DNA from: Oscillospiraceae bacterium
GTDB lineage: Bacteria; Bacillota; Clostridia; Oscillospirales; Acutalibacteraceae
NCBI GenBank assembly: GCA_910574935.1
Contig: CAJTCU010000009.1
Location: 58,399 to 122,398, forward strand
Direction: 5' to 3'
DNA: 64,000 nt
The position numbers were made by a program, and so were the translations under genes. The notes beneath the pieces are model-generated. The model made no database searches. It had not been told where the DNA came from and was given only the letters and a program-made list of their open reading frames with translations. This document shows positions 26,255 to 34,800 of the stretch, piece by piece. Each line of letters starts with the position of its first letter. Positions within the stretch are counted from its first letter, which is position 1.

Positions 26255-28431
26255 ACTGCCGCCTCCCTTACAATATGGGTCTTATAGCCCGCCTCTTTGA
26301 ACCGCCAGATCACCCTCATGGCTCCGTCCTCATCGGTATTGCATAAAAGAGCGTACAGCTTGCCGTCCTGCATTTGGCCTATGTAGTCCGAACGGCGGAT
26401 ATTTTTTTCTACCAGCCCGGCAATCTCCAGATGACTCTTCCCCTTGGTGGGAATCTCCAGCAGAACGCACTCGGTCAGGCCTTTGTCCCTGGCTTCGAAA
26501 AACGCCTTTACCAAATGCTCAAAGGCCTCCGCGGCCATAAGGCCCGAATCACCCACATAGCGCTTTTCCCGCATGGCATCCAGATACCGGTTGGCCCGCA
26601 CCAGAGCATCCTGAATCAGCCGGCCAGTAATGTCCAGCCGGTTGGCCTCGGCCAAGGTCATGCGCTGCCAAGGGATCCCCCACACCATCAGGATGAGCTG
26701 AAGGGAATCTTCCGCATACACGCCGCAGGCAAACAGGGGATAATCTCCCTCCATGTTTCTATTGATATAGATCCGGTGGGCCTTCAGGTCGTCATACATC
26801 ATCCCCATGGCCGTGTACTTAATGGAGCCCCCCAATTTTCGAGCGTCCTGGGAAGTAGAAGAAAACAACCGGGCGTAGTCCCCGTTGGAGACGGTGTAAA
26901 TGGCGGCGTCCCGGCTGTTCATCAGCCGGCCCAGCACCTGAGCCGCATAGAACAGCACTTCCTCTGGGGCGTACTGTTCCAGGCCCGAGGTGATCTGATA
27001 CACCTTCCCCAAGCTATCTTTCTGGTTCACCACCTGTGCTTCGAAGCTCTGCACCGTACGCACGTTACTGTCATTTATTTCCGAAATGTCCTCCAGCTTG
27101 CCCATTAGGTAGTCGATTTCCTCCAGGTCCTCTGCCCTCACCGCCTTCAGCCGGTCGTGCATATAACCCACCACCATGCCTAAAATGAACAGTTGGGCCA
27201 CCCACACATACGTGTTGGGGTCCAAAAGCACCTCAAAGCCGGAGCGGGAATATATTTGCCCTAAAAAGTACCCTACTACCGCCAAAAGCGCCGCGAAGAT
27301 AGCCTGCTGCTGCCCATGGACCACTGCGAAAAGCAGGACGTACAGCAGAAGAAAGTCCAGTTTACTAAAGTACTCGCTGCCAGCCGCCTGGTTGTTTAAA
27401 ATCATAAAGGGAAAGAAACAGATTAAGGCCTCAATAAAGGGCAACAGCCGCAAAAACCCTGCTTTTATGCTGTGGAGCAGTCGCCCCATCGCGCCTCCGC
27501 CCGTATCCCCCACACCAATAAAAGAATCCCGGTGACGACACATAAACTTGGCCACTTTTTCGCCGCCGGACTTATAGTCTGTAAAAATCTTCTGCTCATA
27601 ATCCCGCTGAAAGCGGCCGCTGTCTAGGACAATCCGCCTGTGCTCACCCACGGAATTGTTGGCAATATCCACACCCCCGTCTATTTTTTCCGCCAGCTCC
27701 GCGGCCAGCTGCATCTCGCTGATCACCTCCATAGAGGAGATATTATAGACCTGCCGGGAAGGGGTGGGATCAGACATTACCTTATAGGCCAACTCCACAC
27801 CATCGTTTAAATACAGCATAGAAAAAACATTGCGGTCGTTAGCAGAAATGGCGCCGGTCTTTAGAGCCTCCAGGCACATGCGAAACACGGGGTCTCGCTG
27901 GAGCACCCCCTTTTGCGGCACATAGTACAAATGGTCCAGGCGCAGGGTAAGAATATCCAGCCCTTGGTTTTTTCGGTAATTCTCGCAGATCTCCTCTCCC
28001 TGGGCCAGGGCCAGGGCCCGAAAGCCCCGGGGTGTAGCGGCCTCCTCCTCCCGGATAAACCCGCCATAAGAGCCGCTGTAAATCTCCTGAGAGGAGAGAT
28101 AGACAAAACGCCCCTTTTGGGTCATAGCGTGGGCTGAAAGCAAATTCACCAGCGCCGCGGTATAGCGCACCGACTCTTGGCGGGGGTTCGCCCAGTCAAA
28201 GTTACTGTCATACGCGCCCAAAAACACCACTAGGTCCGGCTTAACACTTTCAAAAACGTCCTTTACGCTGTCATCTTCATAGGTGAAATTATAGCGCTCA
28301 AATACCCGCTTGTAATTTCGGGCTCGTTCCCGGCTACCGGTCAGTAGGTAAATCCGGTCGCCGCTTTTGGTCATACGGTCAATCATGGCGTCCATCAGCC
28401 GGCCGCCGCCGCCAATCAAAAGTGTGTTCAA
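26251..28431 (-). CDS. pelD: PelD-like c-di-GMP receptor fused to an N-terminal SDR/epimerase domain
   Basis: A 726-residue fusion. Residues 1-~300 form an extended-SDR (nucleotide-sugar epimerase-like) Rossmann domain starting MNTLLIGGGGRLMDAM. Hydrophobic segments lie at ~325-430, then a GAF-like region, then a GGDEF-like domain (~580-726). R679-R-S-D682 gives the RxxD inhibitory/c-di-GMP site; ten residues on, GGDEF has become Q688-D-G-K-L692, so no cyclase activity is expected. In the SDR part the YxxxK pair is not found (the region reads FRALALAQGEE), suggesting a non-catalytic domain. The start is TTG at 28429-28431 after GGGAGGAAAG. First gene of the operon. Confidence 0.82.
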   Translation of the reverse strand: MNTLLIGGGGRLMDAMIDRMTKSGDRIYLLTGSRERARNYKRVFERYNFTYEDDSVKDVFESVKPDLVVFLGAYDSNFDWANPRQESVRYTAALVNLLSAHAMTQKGRFVYLSSQEIYSGSYGGFIREEEAATPRGFRALALAQGEEICENYRKNQGLDILTLRLDHLYYVPQKGVLQRDPVFRMCLEALKTGAISANDRNVFSMLYLNDGVELAYKVMSDPTPSRQVYNISSMEVISEMQLAAELAEKIDGGVDIANNSVGEHRRIVLDSGRFQRDYEQKIFTDYKSGGEKVAKFMCRHRDSFIGVGDTGGGAMGRLLHSIKAGFLRLLPFIEALICFFPFMILNNQAAGSEYFSKLDFLLLYVLLFAVVHGQQQAIFAALLAVVGYFLGQIYSRSGFEVLLDPNTYVWVAQLFILGMVVGYMHDRLKAVRAEDLEEIDYLMGKLEDISEINDSNVRTVQSFEAQVVNQKDSLGKVYQITSGLEQYAPEEVLFYAAQVLGRLMNSRDAAIYTVSNGDYARLFSSTSQDARKLGGSIKYTAMGMMYDDLKAHRIYINRNMEGDYPLFACGVYAEDSLQLILMVWGIPWQRMTLAEANRLDITGRLIQDALVRANRYLDAMREKRYVGDSGLMAAEAFEHLVKAFFEARDKGLTECVLLEIPTKGKSHLEIAGLVEKNIRRSDYIGQMQDGKLYALLCNTDEDGAMRVIWRFKEAGYKTHIVREAAV

Positions 28432-28694
28432 AAGACTTTCCTCCCTTCAGCGGTTTACCGTAGCGCATTCAAGCTGGCCTCGGCAGCTTGAGAAAAATAC
28501 GCGCGTATTTTTCTTTTTCTAGGGCCCGTAAAAACCCAGAAGCTCCTCTGTACAAACAGTCGGAAAGATGCTATAATTATAAGCAGCTTAGCCTGTGCCG
28601 CTGCCGCCGCGCGAAAAGGACCCTATTCACCGGCTTTTTACACAGCAGCATTCTTTTAGGCAAGCGCACTTTAAAATATCTTTCTACAATTGAA
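28432..28694 (-). promoter_or_regulatory. Long 5' leader of the Pel operon with two hairpins
   Basis: About 260 bases separate the promoter from the pelD start. They contain a perfect 22-bp palindrome at 28492-28513 (GAAAAATACGC and its mirror) and a 7-bp stem hairpin at 28470-28490 (CAAGCTG/CAGCTTG). No recognisable c-di-GMP riboswitch core was seen. A protein-binding or attenuator role is possible. Confidence 0.45.
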
Positions 28695-28723
28695 ATATTA
28701 TCATCTACTGAATGAAAAGTCAA
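28695..28723 (-). promoter_or_regulatory. Promoter of the Pel operon
   Basis: On the minus strand TTGACT (28718-28723), a 17-nt spacer and TAATAT (28695-28700). It is the only good sigma-A-like promoter upstream of pelD. The 15-kb operon below it has gaps of at most 36 bp and many overlaps. Confidence 0.7.
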
Positions 28724-28833
28724 GGCCAGCCCAATAGATTCTGTAATATATTATGGTATCATCGAGAGTGCCGCCCCCATGAAGTCTAGCTTTTTTAAAA
28801 TTTTTTGCGGATGCTTTTTCAGGAGTGATTTTC

Positions 28834-29811
28834 TTGCCAAAGGTTAGTGTCATTGTCCCAGTATATAACAGCGCGCCCTTTTTGCCCCCATGTCTCTCTT
28901 CTTTGGCCGGGCAGACTATGAGAGACTTTGAGATACTGCTCATTGACAACGGCTCCTCTGACGGCGGGGACCACCTGTGCCAAGAATTCGCTGACAAGGA
29001 CCCCCGCTTCCGGCTGCTGCGCCAAGAAAAGCGGGGTGTCTCCGCTGCCCGGAACATGGGTCTGGACGCCGCGGTGGGCCAGTACCTGTTCTTTCTGGAC
29101 AGCGACGACGCGCTGCACCCCCGGGCCTTGGAGGAGCTGAGCGCCGCCGCTGATTCTTACCAGGCAGACATTGCCCTGTTTGGATATAAAAAGATGGACA
29201 CAGCCCAACTGGCCGCTCTTTTGCAAAATCCGCCGGAAGATCTCCCCACCTGGCAGCTGGCCCAGGGCGAAACTGTAAAGCGCTGGTTCCACCTGGAATA
29301 CCTGCCAATGTTCGCCCTGGCAGGGGCCAAGCTGCTGCGCCGTGAAGCAGTGGGCTCCCTGCGTTTTCAGGAGGACCTGGCCCTGGGCGAGGACACTTTG
29401 TTCGCATACCAGCTGCTTCCCCAGTTGTCCACCGCTGTACTGGCGCCCCAAGTACGTTATTATTACCGGACCCACGGCGGCAGCGCCACCCAGTCCGCCG
29501 CCCTGGCCAAAAGCCCCCAGTACATGCAGGTTCCCCGGCTGATACGGGATGCCGAACAGCAGCGAGGAAATCTGGACTTTGCCCTGCGGTGGGAAGTGGA
29601 CATCCTGTGGCGCATTGCCGCCAAAAGCTGGACCATGTACCGGGCCCGCGACCGAGAGGGCATAGCGCTGTTTGACCAGTTGGCCCGAGAAGAACGCCAG
29701 CAGTCCCTTTACCGGCAGCTGTCCTTGCCCTATAAGATTTATTTACGATTCCGGCCTTTCTCCTATCCGGCGTATTGCGCCCTGGCCAAACTACGAACTC
29801 TTTGGAGGTAA
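28834..29811 (+). CDS. Family 2 glycosyltransferase
   Basis: A 325-residue GT-A transferase starting MPKVSVIVPVYNSAPFLPPC, with LIDNGSSDGGD and FLDSDDALHP as the nucleotide-sugar and metal-binding DXD region. The start is TTG at 28834, eight bases after AGGAG; the GTG at 28825 overlaps that AGGAG and would disrupt it. It is cytosolic and adds a sugar to a growing glycan or lipid carrier. First gene of the plus-strand glycan module, 3 bp before the pyruvyl transferase gene. Confidence 0.88.
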   Translation: MPKVSVIVPVYNSAPFLPPCLSSLAGQTMRDFEILLIDNGSSDGGDHLCQEFADKDPRFRLLRQEKRGVSAARNMGLDAAVGQYLFFLDSDDALHPRALEELSAAADSYQADIALFGYKKMDTAQLAALLQNPPEDLPTWQLAQGETVKRWFHLEYLPMFALAGAKLLRREAVGSLRFQEDLALGEDTLFAYQLLPQLSTAVLAPQVRYYYRTHGGSATQSAALAKSPQYMQVPRLIRDAEQQRGNLDFALRWEVDILWRIAAKSWTMYRARDREGIALFDQLAREERQQSLYRQLSLPYKIYLRFRPFSYPAYCALAKLRTLWR

Positions 29812-29814
29812 CCT

Positions 29815-30936
29815 ATGGCGGCTTCTCCTCTCCCCTCGGTGGGCATTCTCACCTTTCACTGCTCGGACAACTGCGGCGCAATGCTACAGGCCTATGCTCT
29901 GCGGCAGTTTTTGCGGAGTGTGGGTTTCCCGACCCAGATCGTCCCCTACGAGCCTTTCTACCTGACTGGCCGACACTGGCTAGTCCCCTATTTCCCTATG
30001 TGGAACCCGCTGCCACAGCTGCTAAGAACCGCCTATTTAACCCTTGCGCACCTGCGGGCGGGCCGGGAATTTTTCCTCTGCCGCAAGACTATGCGGGCCT
30101 TTCGGAAGCAGCTGCTGGACCCGGGACAAAGACCTTTCCATACGGAGAAAGGCCTGGGTTCGCTGCCCTATGCCTGCTACGTGGTGGGCAGTGACCAGAT
30201 CTGGAACCCGGACATTACCTTTGGCCTGCGGCCCGCCTATTTTGGGGCTTTTCAGGCCCCGGCCAAGAAACGGGTCGTAGCCTATGCCGCCAGCTATGGC
30301 CAGGCGGCACTGCCTCCTGGGTATGAGAAGGAATTTTCCCAGCTAATCAGCGGTGTAGACGCAGTTTCTATGCGGGAGGCGGAGGCTCTGCCCTATGTGC
30401 GGGGGCTGTACAAGGGGCCTGTATCCGCTGTACTGGATCCAGTGTTTCTCATTGATCCAAAGGAGTGGAAAGCAGTAGAGGAATACCCCGCTTCTGGGGA
30501 ATACATCCTCATCTATACCGTCAAGCCGGACGAGGCTCTGGCCGCTTACGCGCGGGAGTTTTCTGCCCGCACTGGCCTGCCTATTGTGGGCCCCCTTTGC
30601 GCCGGAAGCTGGCGGCCCGCCGGAACCACGCCTCTTCCCGCCGCAGGTCCCGGCCAACTGCTGGGGGGCATCCATCGGGCCCGGTATGTGGTGACGAATT
30701 CCTTTCATGGCACTTCCATAAGCATCCTTTTCCGGCGGCCCTTTGTTACCTTTCCTCACAGTGCCGGGGATGCCCGCATCAACAATATTTTGAAGATTCA
30801 CGGCTTAGAGAGTCGTTTATACCAGGATGGCTTCCAAATGGACGCGCCCATTAACTGGGACTGGGCCGAGGCCGCCCGAGTGGAGGCGCTGGAGACTTCC
30901 AAGACTTTTTTGGTGGAGAATTTGAGACTGGAATAA
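29815..30936 (+). CDS. Polysaccharide pyruvyl transferase family protein
   Basis: A 373-residue GT-B-like protein of the PF04230 family: VGILTFHCSDNCGAMLQAYA at the N-terminus, VVGSDQIWNPDI in the middle and TNSFHGTSISILFRRPFV near the C-terminus. The family transfers pyruvate from phosphoenolpyruvate to sugars, making acidic ketals on surface polysaccharides. TTGGAGGTAA precedes the ATG. The pairing with an F420-hydrogenase-beta-like Fe-S protein downstream is common in Firmicutes and Bacteroidetes glycan loci. Confidence 0.88.
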   Translation: MAASPLPSVGILTFHCSDNCGAMLQAYALRQFLRSVGFPTQIVPYEPFYLTGRHWLVPYFPMWNPLPQLLRTAYLTLAHLRAGREFFLCRKTMRAFRKQLLDPGQRPFHTEKGLGSLPYACYVVGSDQIWNPDITFGLRPAYFGAFQAPAKKRVVAYAASYGQAALPPGYEKEFSQLISGVDAVSMREAEALPYVRGLYKGPVSAVLDPVFLIDPKEWKAVEEYPASGEYILIYTVKPDEALAAYAREFSARTGLPIVGPLCAGSWRPAGTTPLPAAGPGQLLGGIHRARYVVTNSFHGTSISILFRRPFVTFPHSAGDARINNILKIHGLESRLYQDGFQMDAPINWDWAEAARVEALETSKTFLVENLRLE

Positions 30937-30952
30937 GCGAATACGGGGTGGT

Positions 30953-30987
30953 CTTTGGCAAGGTCGTGGAACCCTATCTTGCCAAAG
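30953..30987. promoter_or_regulatory. Inverted repeat in the glycan operon spacer
   Basis: CTTTGGCAAG (30953-30962) and CTTGCCAAAG (30978-30987) are perfect 10-bp arms around a 15-nt loop, between the pyruvyl transferase and Fe-S genes. There is no T-tract, so it is not a clear terminator; it may be an mRNA-stability or regulatory hairpin. Confidence 0.5.
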
Positions 30988-31066
30988 GATTATCACCTTT
31001 GCTCTCTTTTGGTATTTTGCGCTTGTTTTCGGCCGCCGGATTACTTAATTTTACTGAGGTTTCTTT

Positions 31067-32182
31067 ATGAATCTATTTACCCAAAAAGAAGCGTGCTGTG
31101 GCTGTGGGGCCTGCGCCGCTGTTTGTCCCCGGGATGCTATTTCCATGCTCCGGGACCGGGAGGGCTTTGACTACCCCCAGGTGGACGCTGGTCTCTGTGT
31201 GGAGTGCGGCAGGTGTCAAACGGTATGCCCCGTTAAAAATCCCGGCGGCGAAAGCTGCCATAACACTTATCTGGGAGCCCGAGCCAAAGCGGACGCGGTG
31301 CGCTTTGGCAGCTCCTCTGGAGGCATGTTCCCCCTGCTGGCCGGACCTGTGCTGGAGCGGGGCGGGGCGGTGTGGGGCGCGGCCTTTGACCAAGACATGG
31401 CTGTGGTCCACCGGGAGGCCCTGAACCTGGAAAGTTTAGACGCTCTTAAACGTACCAAGTACGTGCAGAGCCGGATGGACCGAGCTTTTGTCCGTATTCG
31501 CAACCGCCTGGAGCAAGGGCAATGGGTGCTGTTCTGCGGCACGCCCTGCCAGGCCAGGGCTCTCCAGCTATTTCTCTCTAAGGATTATCCCACCCTGCTG
31601 CTGGTAGATCTGGTCTGCCACGGGACGCCATCTCCCGGTATGTGGGAAAGTTATATCAAGTATTTACAGCGCCGGTATGGCCCATTGGAAAGCTTTAGTT
31701 TCCGAGACAAGCGGGCCAGAGACAGCGGCCACACCCGGGCTTTTGTGGCCGGAGGGCAGGAACACAGCGCCCCTTTAAGCCAGGACCTATACATTTGGCC
31801 TTTCCTCACCGGCTGTACCATTCGCCCCAGCTGCCACAGCTGCAAATTTTGCACACCCCAGCGGCAGACTGACTTTACCATTGGGGACTTTTGGGGTGTG
31901 GAAAAGGTGCGCCCCCAAGCAGACGACGGCATGGGCATTTCTATAATGATTCTGCATAACGACCGGGCCCGGGAATACTGGAGGCTGGTGGAGGGACAGA
32001 CAGACTGCTTTTCCTGCACTAGAGAGGAGATCCTCCAGCCCCGGTTGCAGGGTCCGGCTCCCGTGGGCTACCGGAACGCCTTTATGGCCGCGTACCAAAC
32101 CCTGGGCTTCCTGTCTGCCGCCAAGCTGTACCATGCCGCCATTGGAACCTTTAGAGCGGTCAAAAATCTGCTTGGACGGTAG
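31067..32182 (+). CDS. Coenzyme F420 hydrogenase/dehydrogenase beta-subunit family Fe-S protein
   Basis: A 371-residue protein. Two N-terminal ferredoxin clusters are visible, CCGCGACAAVCP and CVECGRCQTVCP, followed by the FrhB-type N- and C-terminal domains (RFGSSSGGMFP, FCGTPCQARAL, HGTPSPGMW, FTIGDFWGVEK). In polysaccharide loci such proteins are thought to carry out a flavin/Fe-S redox step on a nucleotide sugar or glycan; the reaction is not established. GAGG lies 5' of the ATG at 31067. Confidence 0.85.
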   Translation: MNLFTQKEACCGCGACAAVCPRDAISMLRDREGFDYPQVDAGLCVECGRCQTVCPVKNPGGESCHNTYLGARAKADAVRFGSSSGGMFPLLAGPVLERGGAVWGAAFDQDMAVVHREALNLESLDALKRTKYVQSRMDRAFVRIRNRLEQGQWVLFCGTPCQARALQLFLSKDYPTLLLVDLVCHGTPSPGMWESYIKYLQRRYGPLESFSFRDKRARDSGHTRAFVAGGQEHSAPLSQDLYIWPFLTGCTIRPSCHSCKFCTPQRQTDFTIGDFWGVEKVRPQADDGMGISIMILHNDRAREYWRLVEGQTDCFSCTREEILQPRLQGPAPVGYRNAFMAAYQTLGFLSAAKLYHAAIGTFRAVKNLLGR

Positions 32183-32218
32183 GACTGGTGAGCTCCAGGC
32201 AATGATTGCTATCATCCA

Positions 32219-32341
32219 GGCAACCCCACACAAAGATTTTTGTCAGCTTGCGGCAGTTTTGCGCCGACAATCTCGCCATTGATAAGCCAAAATGCCGCAA
32301 GCTGGCGAAAAAAGGCCCCGCAAATCCTGTGCGGTTTGTCT
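32219..32341. repeat. MITE-like element, family 1, diverged short copy
   Basis: The ends AGGCAACCCCACACAAAGATTT and, inverted, AGACAAACCGCACAGGATTT resemble the family-1 terminal repeat imperfectly. The interior forms a strong hairpin (CAGCTTGCGGCA / TGCCGCAAGCTG). About 60 bp shorter than the other copies. It sits inside the glycan operon without interrupting a gene. Confidence 0.5.
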
Positions 32342-32363
32342 AAAATATCCGAGGAGATCTTTT

Positions 32364-33008
32364 ATGCCTAATATCCTATCAAGAGCGTGGAACGCGGGCT
32401 GCTGCCGGTTTGGCATAACAGAGCGCAGTTTATACAACCGGCTGCGGCGCGCCCGGTTGAAAAACGTCCGCTTCAGCATCATTTCCTGCAACTGTACTGG
32501 CAGTACTATGTACAAGGACTTGGGCCTGCCGTATCTTTCCCCCACCGCCAACCTAAGCATTTTTGCGGAAGATTTTGTAAAAATGTGCGGCGATCTGCCT
32601 TATTACATGTCACAGCCTGTGCGGCCGGCAGAACCAGACCCCGGGGAGCCTCCCCAAGGCCTGCTGGGCGACGTGCGGATTCATTTCGTCCATTACGCCA
32701 ACTTCTGCCAGGCCGCCGCAGCCTGGCAAAGGCGGACGGCGCGCATTAATTGGGACAATATTTTTCTTGTGGGCTGCGACCGGGACGGCAGTACCTATGA
32801 CATTATGCGGCGGTTTGACCAGCTGCCTTATCCCAAAGTGTTCTTCACCCACAAGCCCTACCCAGAGATTTCTTGCGCCTTTCCTGTCCCTGGCTTTCAA
32901 GAACGCGGCCAACTGGGAGACATCACCGCGTTCCGGCCCGGCCTTATCCGGCGGCGGTATATGGACGTCTTTGACTATGTAAGCTTTCTGAATGGTGAAT
33001 CGTATTGA
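32364..33008 (+). CDS. DUF1919 family exopolysaccharide biosynthesis protein
   Basis: A 214-residue protein. The blocks FSIISCNCTGSTMYKDLGL, SPTANLSIFAEDFVKM and INWDNIFLVGCDRDGSTYD, then FDQLPYPKVFFTHKPY, are characteristic of DUF1919, found in capsule and exopolysaccharide loci. Its chemistry is unknown; it may be a glycosyltransferase-like or transfer enzyme. The ATG at 32364 follows GAGGAGATCTTTT; the longer ORF starts inside the repeat element. It precedes the ABC exporter. Confidence 0.8.
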   Translation: MPNILSRAWNAGCCRFGITERSLYNRLRRARLKNVRFSIISCNCTGSTMYKDLGLPYLSPTANLSIFAEDFVKMCGDLPYYMSQPVRPAEPDPGEPPQGLLGDVRIHFVHYANFCQAAAAWQRRTARINWDNIFLVGCDRDGSTYDIMRRFDQLPYPKVFFTHKPYPEISCAFPVPGFQERGQLGDITAFRPGLIRRRYMDVFDYVSFLNGESY

Positions 33009-33096
33009 GCATCTGGAAGAATATGGTTTTTCAAATTCTGGTCAACAACTTTTCACCCCAGTAATGGTTCAGTTATCAAAGAACGGAGGATCTCCC

Positions 33097-34791
33097 ATGC
33101 CAAAGACCATGAATATCTTCCTCTATCTGGTGCGGGCCCTGGACCCAAAGGAACGCCGGGCCTGCAAGATCTACATAGTCCTCAGTCTCATTAGCCCCGC
33201 TTTGGATATTATCAGTTTTTCCGCCGTCATCGATATTTTACAGGCCGCTATGGGCCAGGGGGCCGTTTCCCCCCAGCTGCTGGCTAAGGCCTTTGCCATG
33301 GCTGGGCTCTCGGTGACAAAATGCTTTTTCGAGCTGTATAGGCGGCGGGTGACCAACCGCTTTGTCTATGCTGGAGCCCAAAAGCTATCGGTAAAGCTTC
33401 ACGAGATGCTGCTGAAAGAGGACTTGTCTAGCCACAACCAACGCAGCGTGATGCAAGCCCTGGCCCTGGTGCGCTCGGATACCACCGCCTGCGTGGGCAT
33501 TGTCACCGGCTGTGTGGGGGCGCTTACCAGCGGAACTACCATGCTGGCGTATATCGCCGTGTCGATTCAAGCTGTGGGCTGGGTGGGGCTGCTGGGGGGC
33601 GCCGCAGTACTGGCCTATACTGCCGGACTATTTCTGTTTTATCGGTCCCGCATCCGGGTGTACGGGGAAAAAATGCGGGAACTGACCATTCGCTCCAACG
33701 CCCAGGTTAGCCTGGCCTACGGGGTATTTAAAGAGATCAAAACCGGCGCACCGGTGGAGGGCATCCTAGAAAAGTACCAAGATGTAAGTCTGGCCCACGC
33801 CCAAGTTCAGGGCAAATACAATTTCCAGACAGGGGTCTTGTCTGTCATTATGGTGGATTCCTTAACTGCTCTGCTGTTTTTGCTGCTGGGCATTCTCCTC
33901 TCACAAGGAGACGGCGTCCTCTCTATGCTGGGCTCGCTGGTGGTCTATTTTACCGCGTTTATTCGTTTGGCCCCCCTGGCCTTTCAGATTGTCACCAGCC
34001 TAAACAGTATCGAGTCCTCTAAGCGTTCTTTTCAAGTGGTACGGGACGGGCTGGAAAAGTACCAACAAATTAAAACCGCAGAAGCCGCCGCCCAGGCAGG
34101 CCCAGGTTCTGGGCTTAGCCTAAAGCAGGGCATTGCCGTGCGGGGGCTGTGTTTCTCTTATGGCCCGAAAGCGGTGATTTTTGAAGATGCGGAAATGGAG
34201 ATTCCCGCTGGAAGCGCTGTGGCCATTGTGGGCCTTTCCGGCGCGGGCAAAACCACCCTGCTGGACCTGCTGCTGGGGCTGCTGAAGCCCCAAAAGGGCA
34301 GCATTTCCTATGACGGAAAGGACATCGCCGGGATAGACTCACTGACCCTGCGGGGGCTTGTAAGCTATATTCCCCAAACCGTGTACCTAAACGGTGAGAC
34401 CATCCGCAACAACGTGGCTTTTTTCGCCGGGAAGGATGGGCCGGACCAGGCCCGTATTATCCGCTGCCTACAATGCGCCCACATCTGGCAGGATGTGGAG
34501 CGCATGCCCCAGGGCCTGGACACTGTAGTGGGCGAAACGGGTACGGCCATCTCCGCCGGGCAGCGCCAGCGCATTGCCCTGGCCCGGGCCCTGTACAAAG
34601 ATTTTGAGCTATTGGTAATGGACGAGGCTACCGCCGCCCTGGACGCAGGCACCGAGGCCGCGGTGATGGAGTCCATTCGTCAGGCGAACCAAACCAAAAC
34701 CCTACTGCTGGTCACTCATCACGGAGCCCTGGCTCAGCGCTGCGACCGGGTCTACCAGGTGGAAAACAAAAAAATCCTACGGATTAAGTGA
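33097..34791 (+). CDS. ABC exporter with fused ATPase (glycan/lipid flippase-like)
   Basis: A 564-residue half-transporter: about six membrane segments (1-~320), then an ATPase with Walker A VGLSGAGKT, signature ISAGQRQR, Walker B LLVMDEATAALD and the switch His in LVTHHG. The start at 33097 (MPKTMNIFLYLV) has GGAGG seven bases upstream; the in-frame upstream extension overlaps the DUF1919 gene and lacks an RBS. Placement in a glycan locus suggests a PglK-like flippase for a lipid-linked oligosaccharide, probably as a homodimer (inference). Confidence 0.85.
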   Translation: MPKTMNIFLYLVRALDPKERRACKIYIVLSLISPALDIISFSAVIDILQAAMGQGAVSPQLLAKAFAMAGLSVTKCFFELYRRRVTNRFVYAGAQKLSVKLHEMLLKEDLSSHNQRSVMQALALVRSDTTACVGIVTGCVGALTSGTTMLAYIAVSIQAVGWVGLLGGAAVLAYTAGLFLFYRSRIRVYGEKMRELTIRSNAQVSLAYGVFKEIKTGAPVEGILEKYQDVSLAHAQVQGKYNFQTGVLSVIMVDSLTALLFLLLGILLSQGDGVLSMLGSLVVYFTAFIRLAPLAFQIVTSLNSIESSKRSFQVVRDGLEKYQQIKTAEAAAQAGPGSGLSLKQGIAVRGLCFSYGPKAVIFEDAEMEIPAGSAVAIVGLSGAGKTTLLDLLLGLLKPQKGSISYDGKDIAGIDSLTLRGLVSYIPQTVYLNGETIRNNVAFFAGKDGPDQARIIRCLQCAHIWQDVERMPQGLDTVVGETGTAISAGQRQRIALARALYKDFELLVMDEATAALDAGTEAAVMESIRQANQTKTLLLVTHHGALAQRCDRVYQVENKKILRIK

Positions 34792-34800
34792 GGTGTTCTT

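Noticed and set aside
28432..28694. c-di-GMP (GEMM) riboswitch before pelD
   Set aside because: Expected given the operon, but I could not find the conserved GCAAACC-type core or the paired tetraloop arrangement; only generic hairpins are present.
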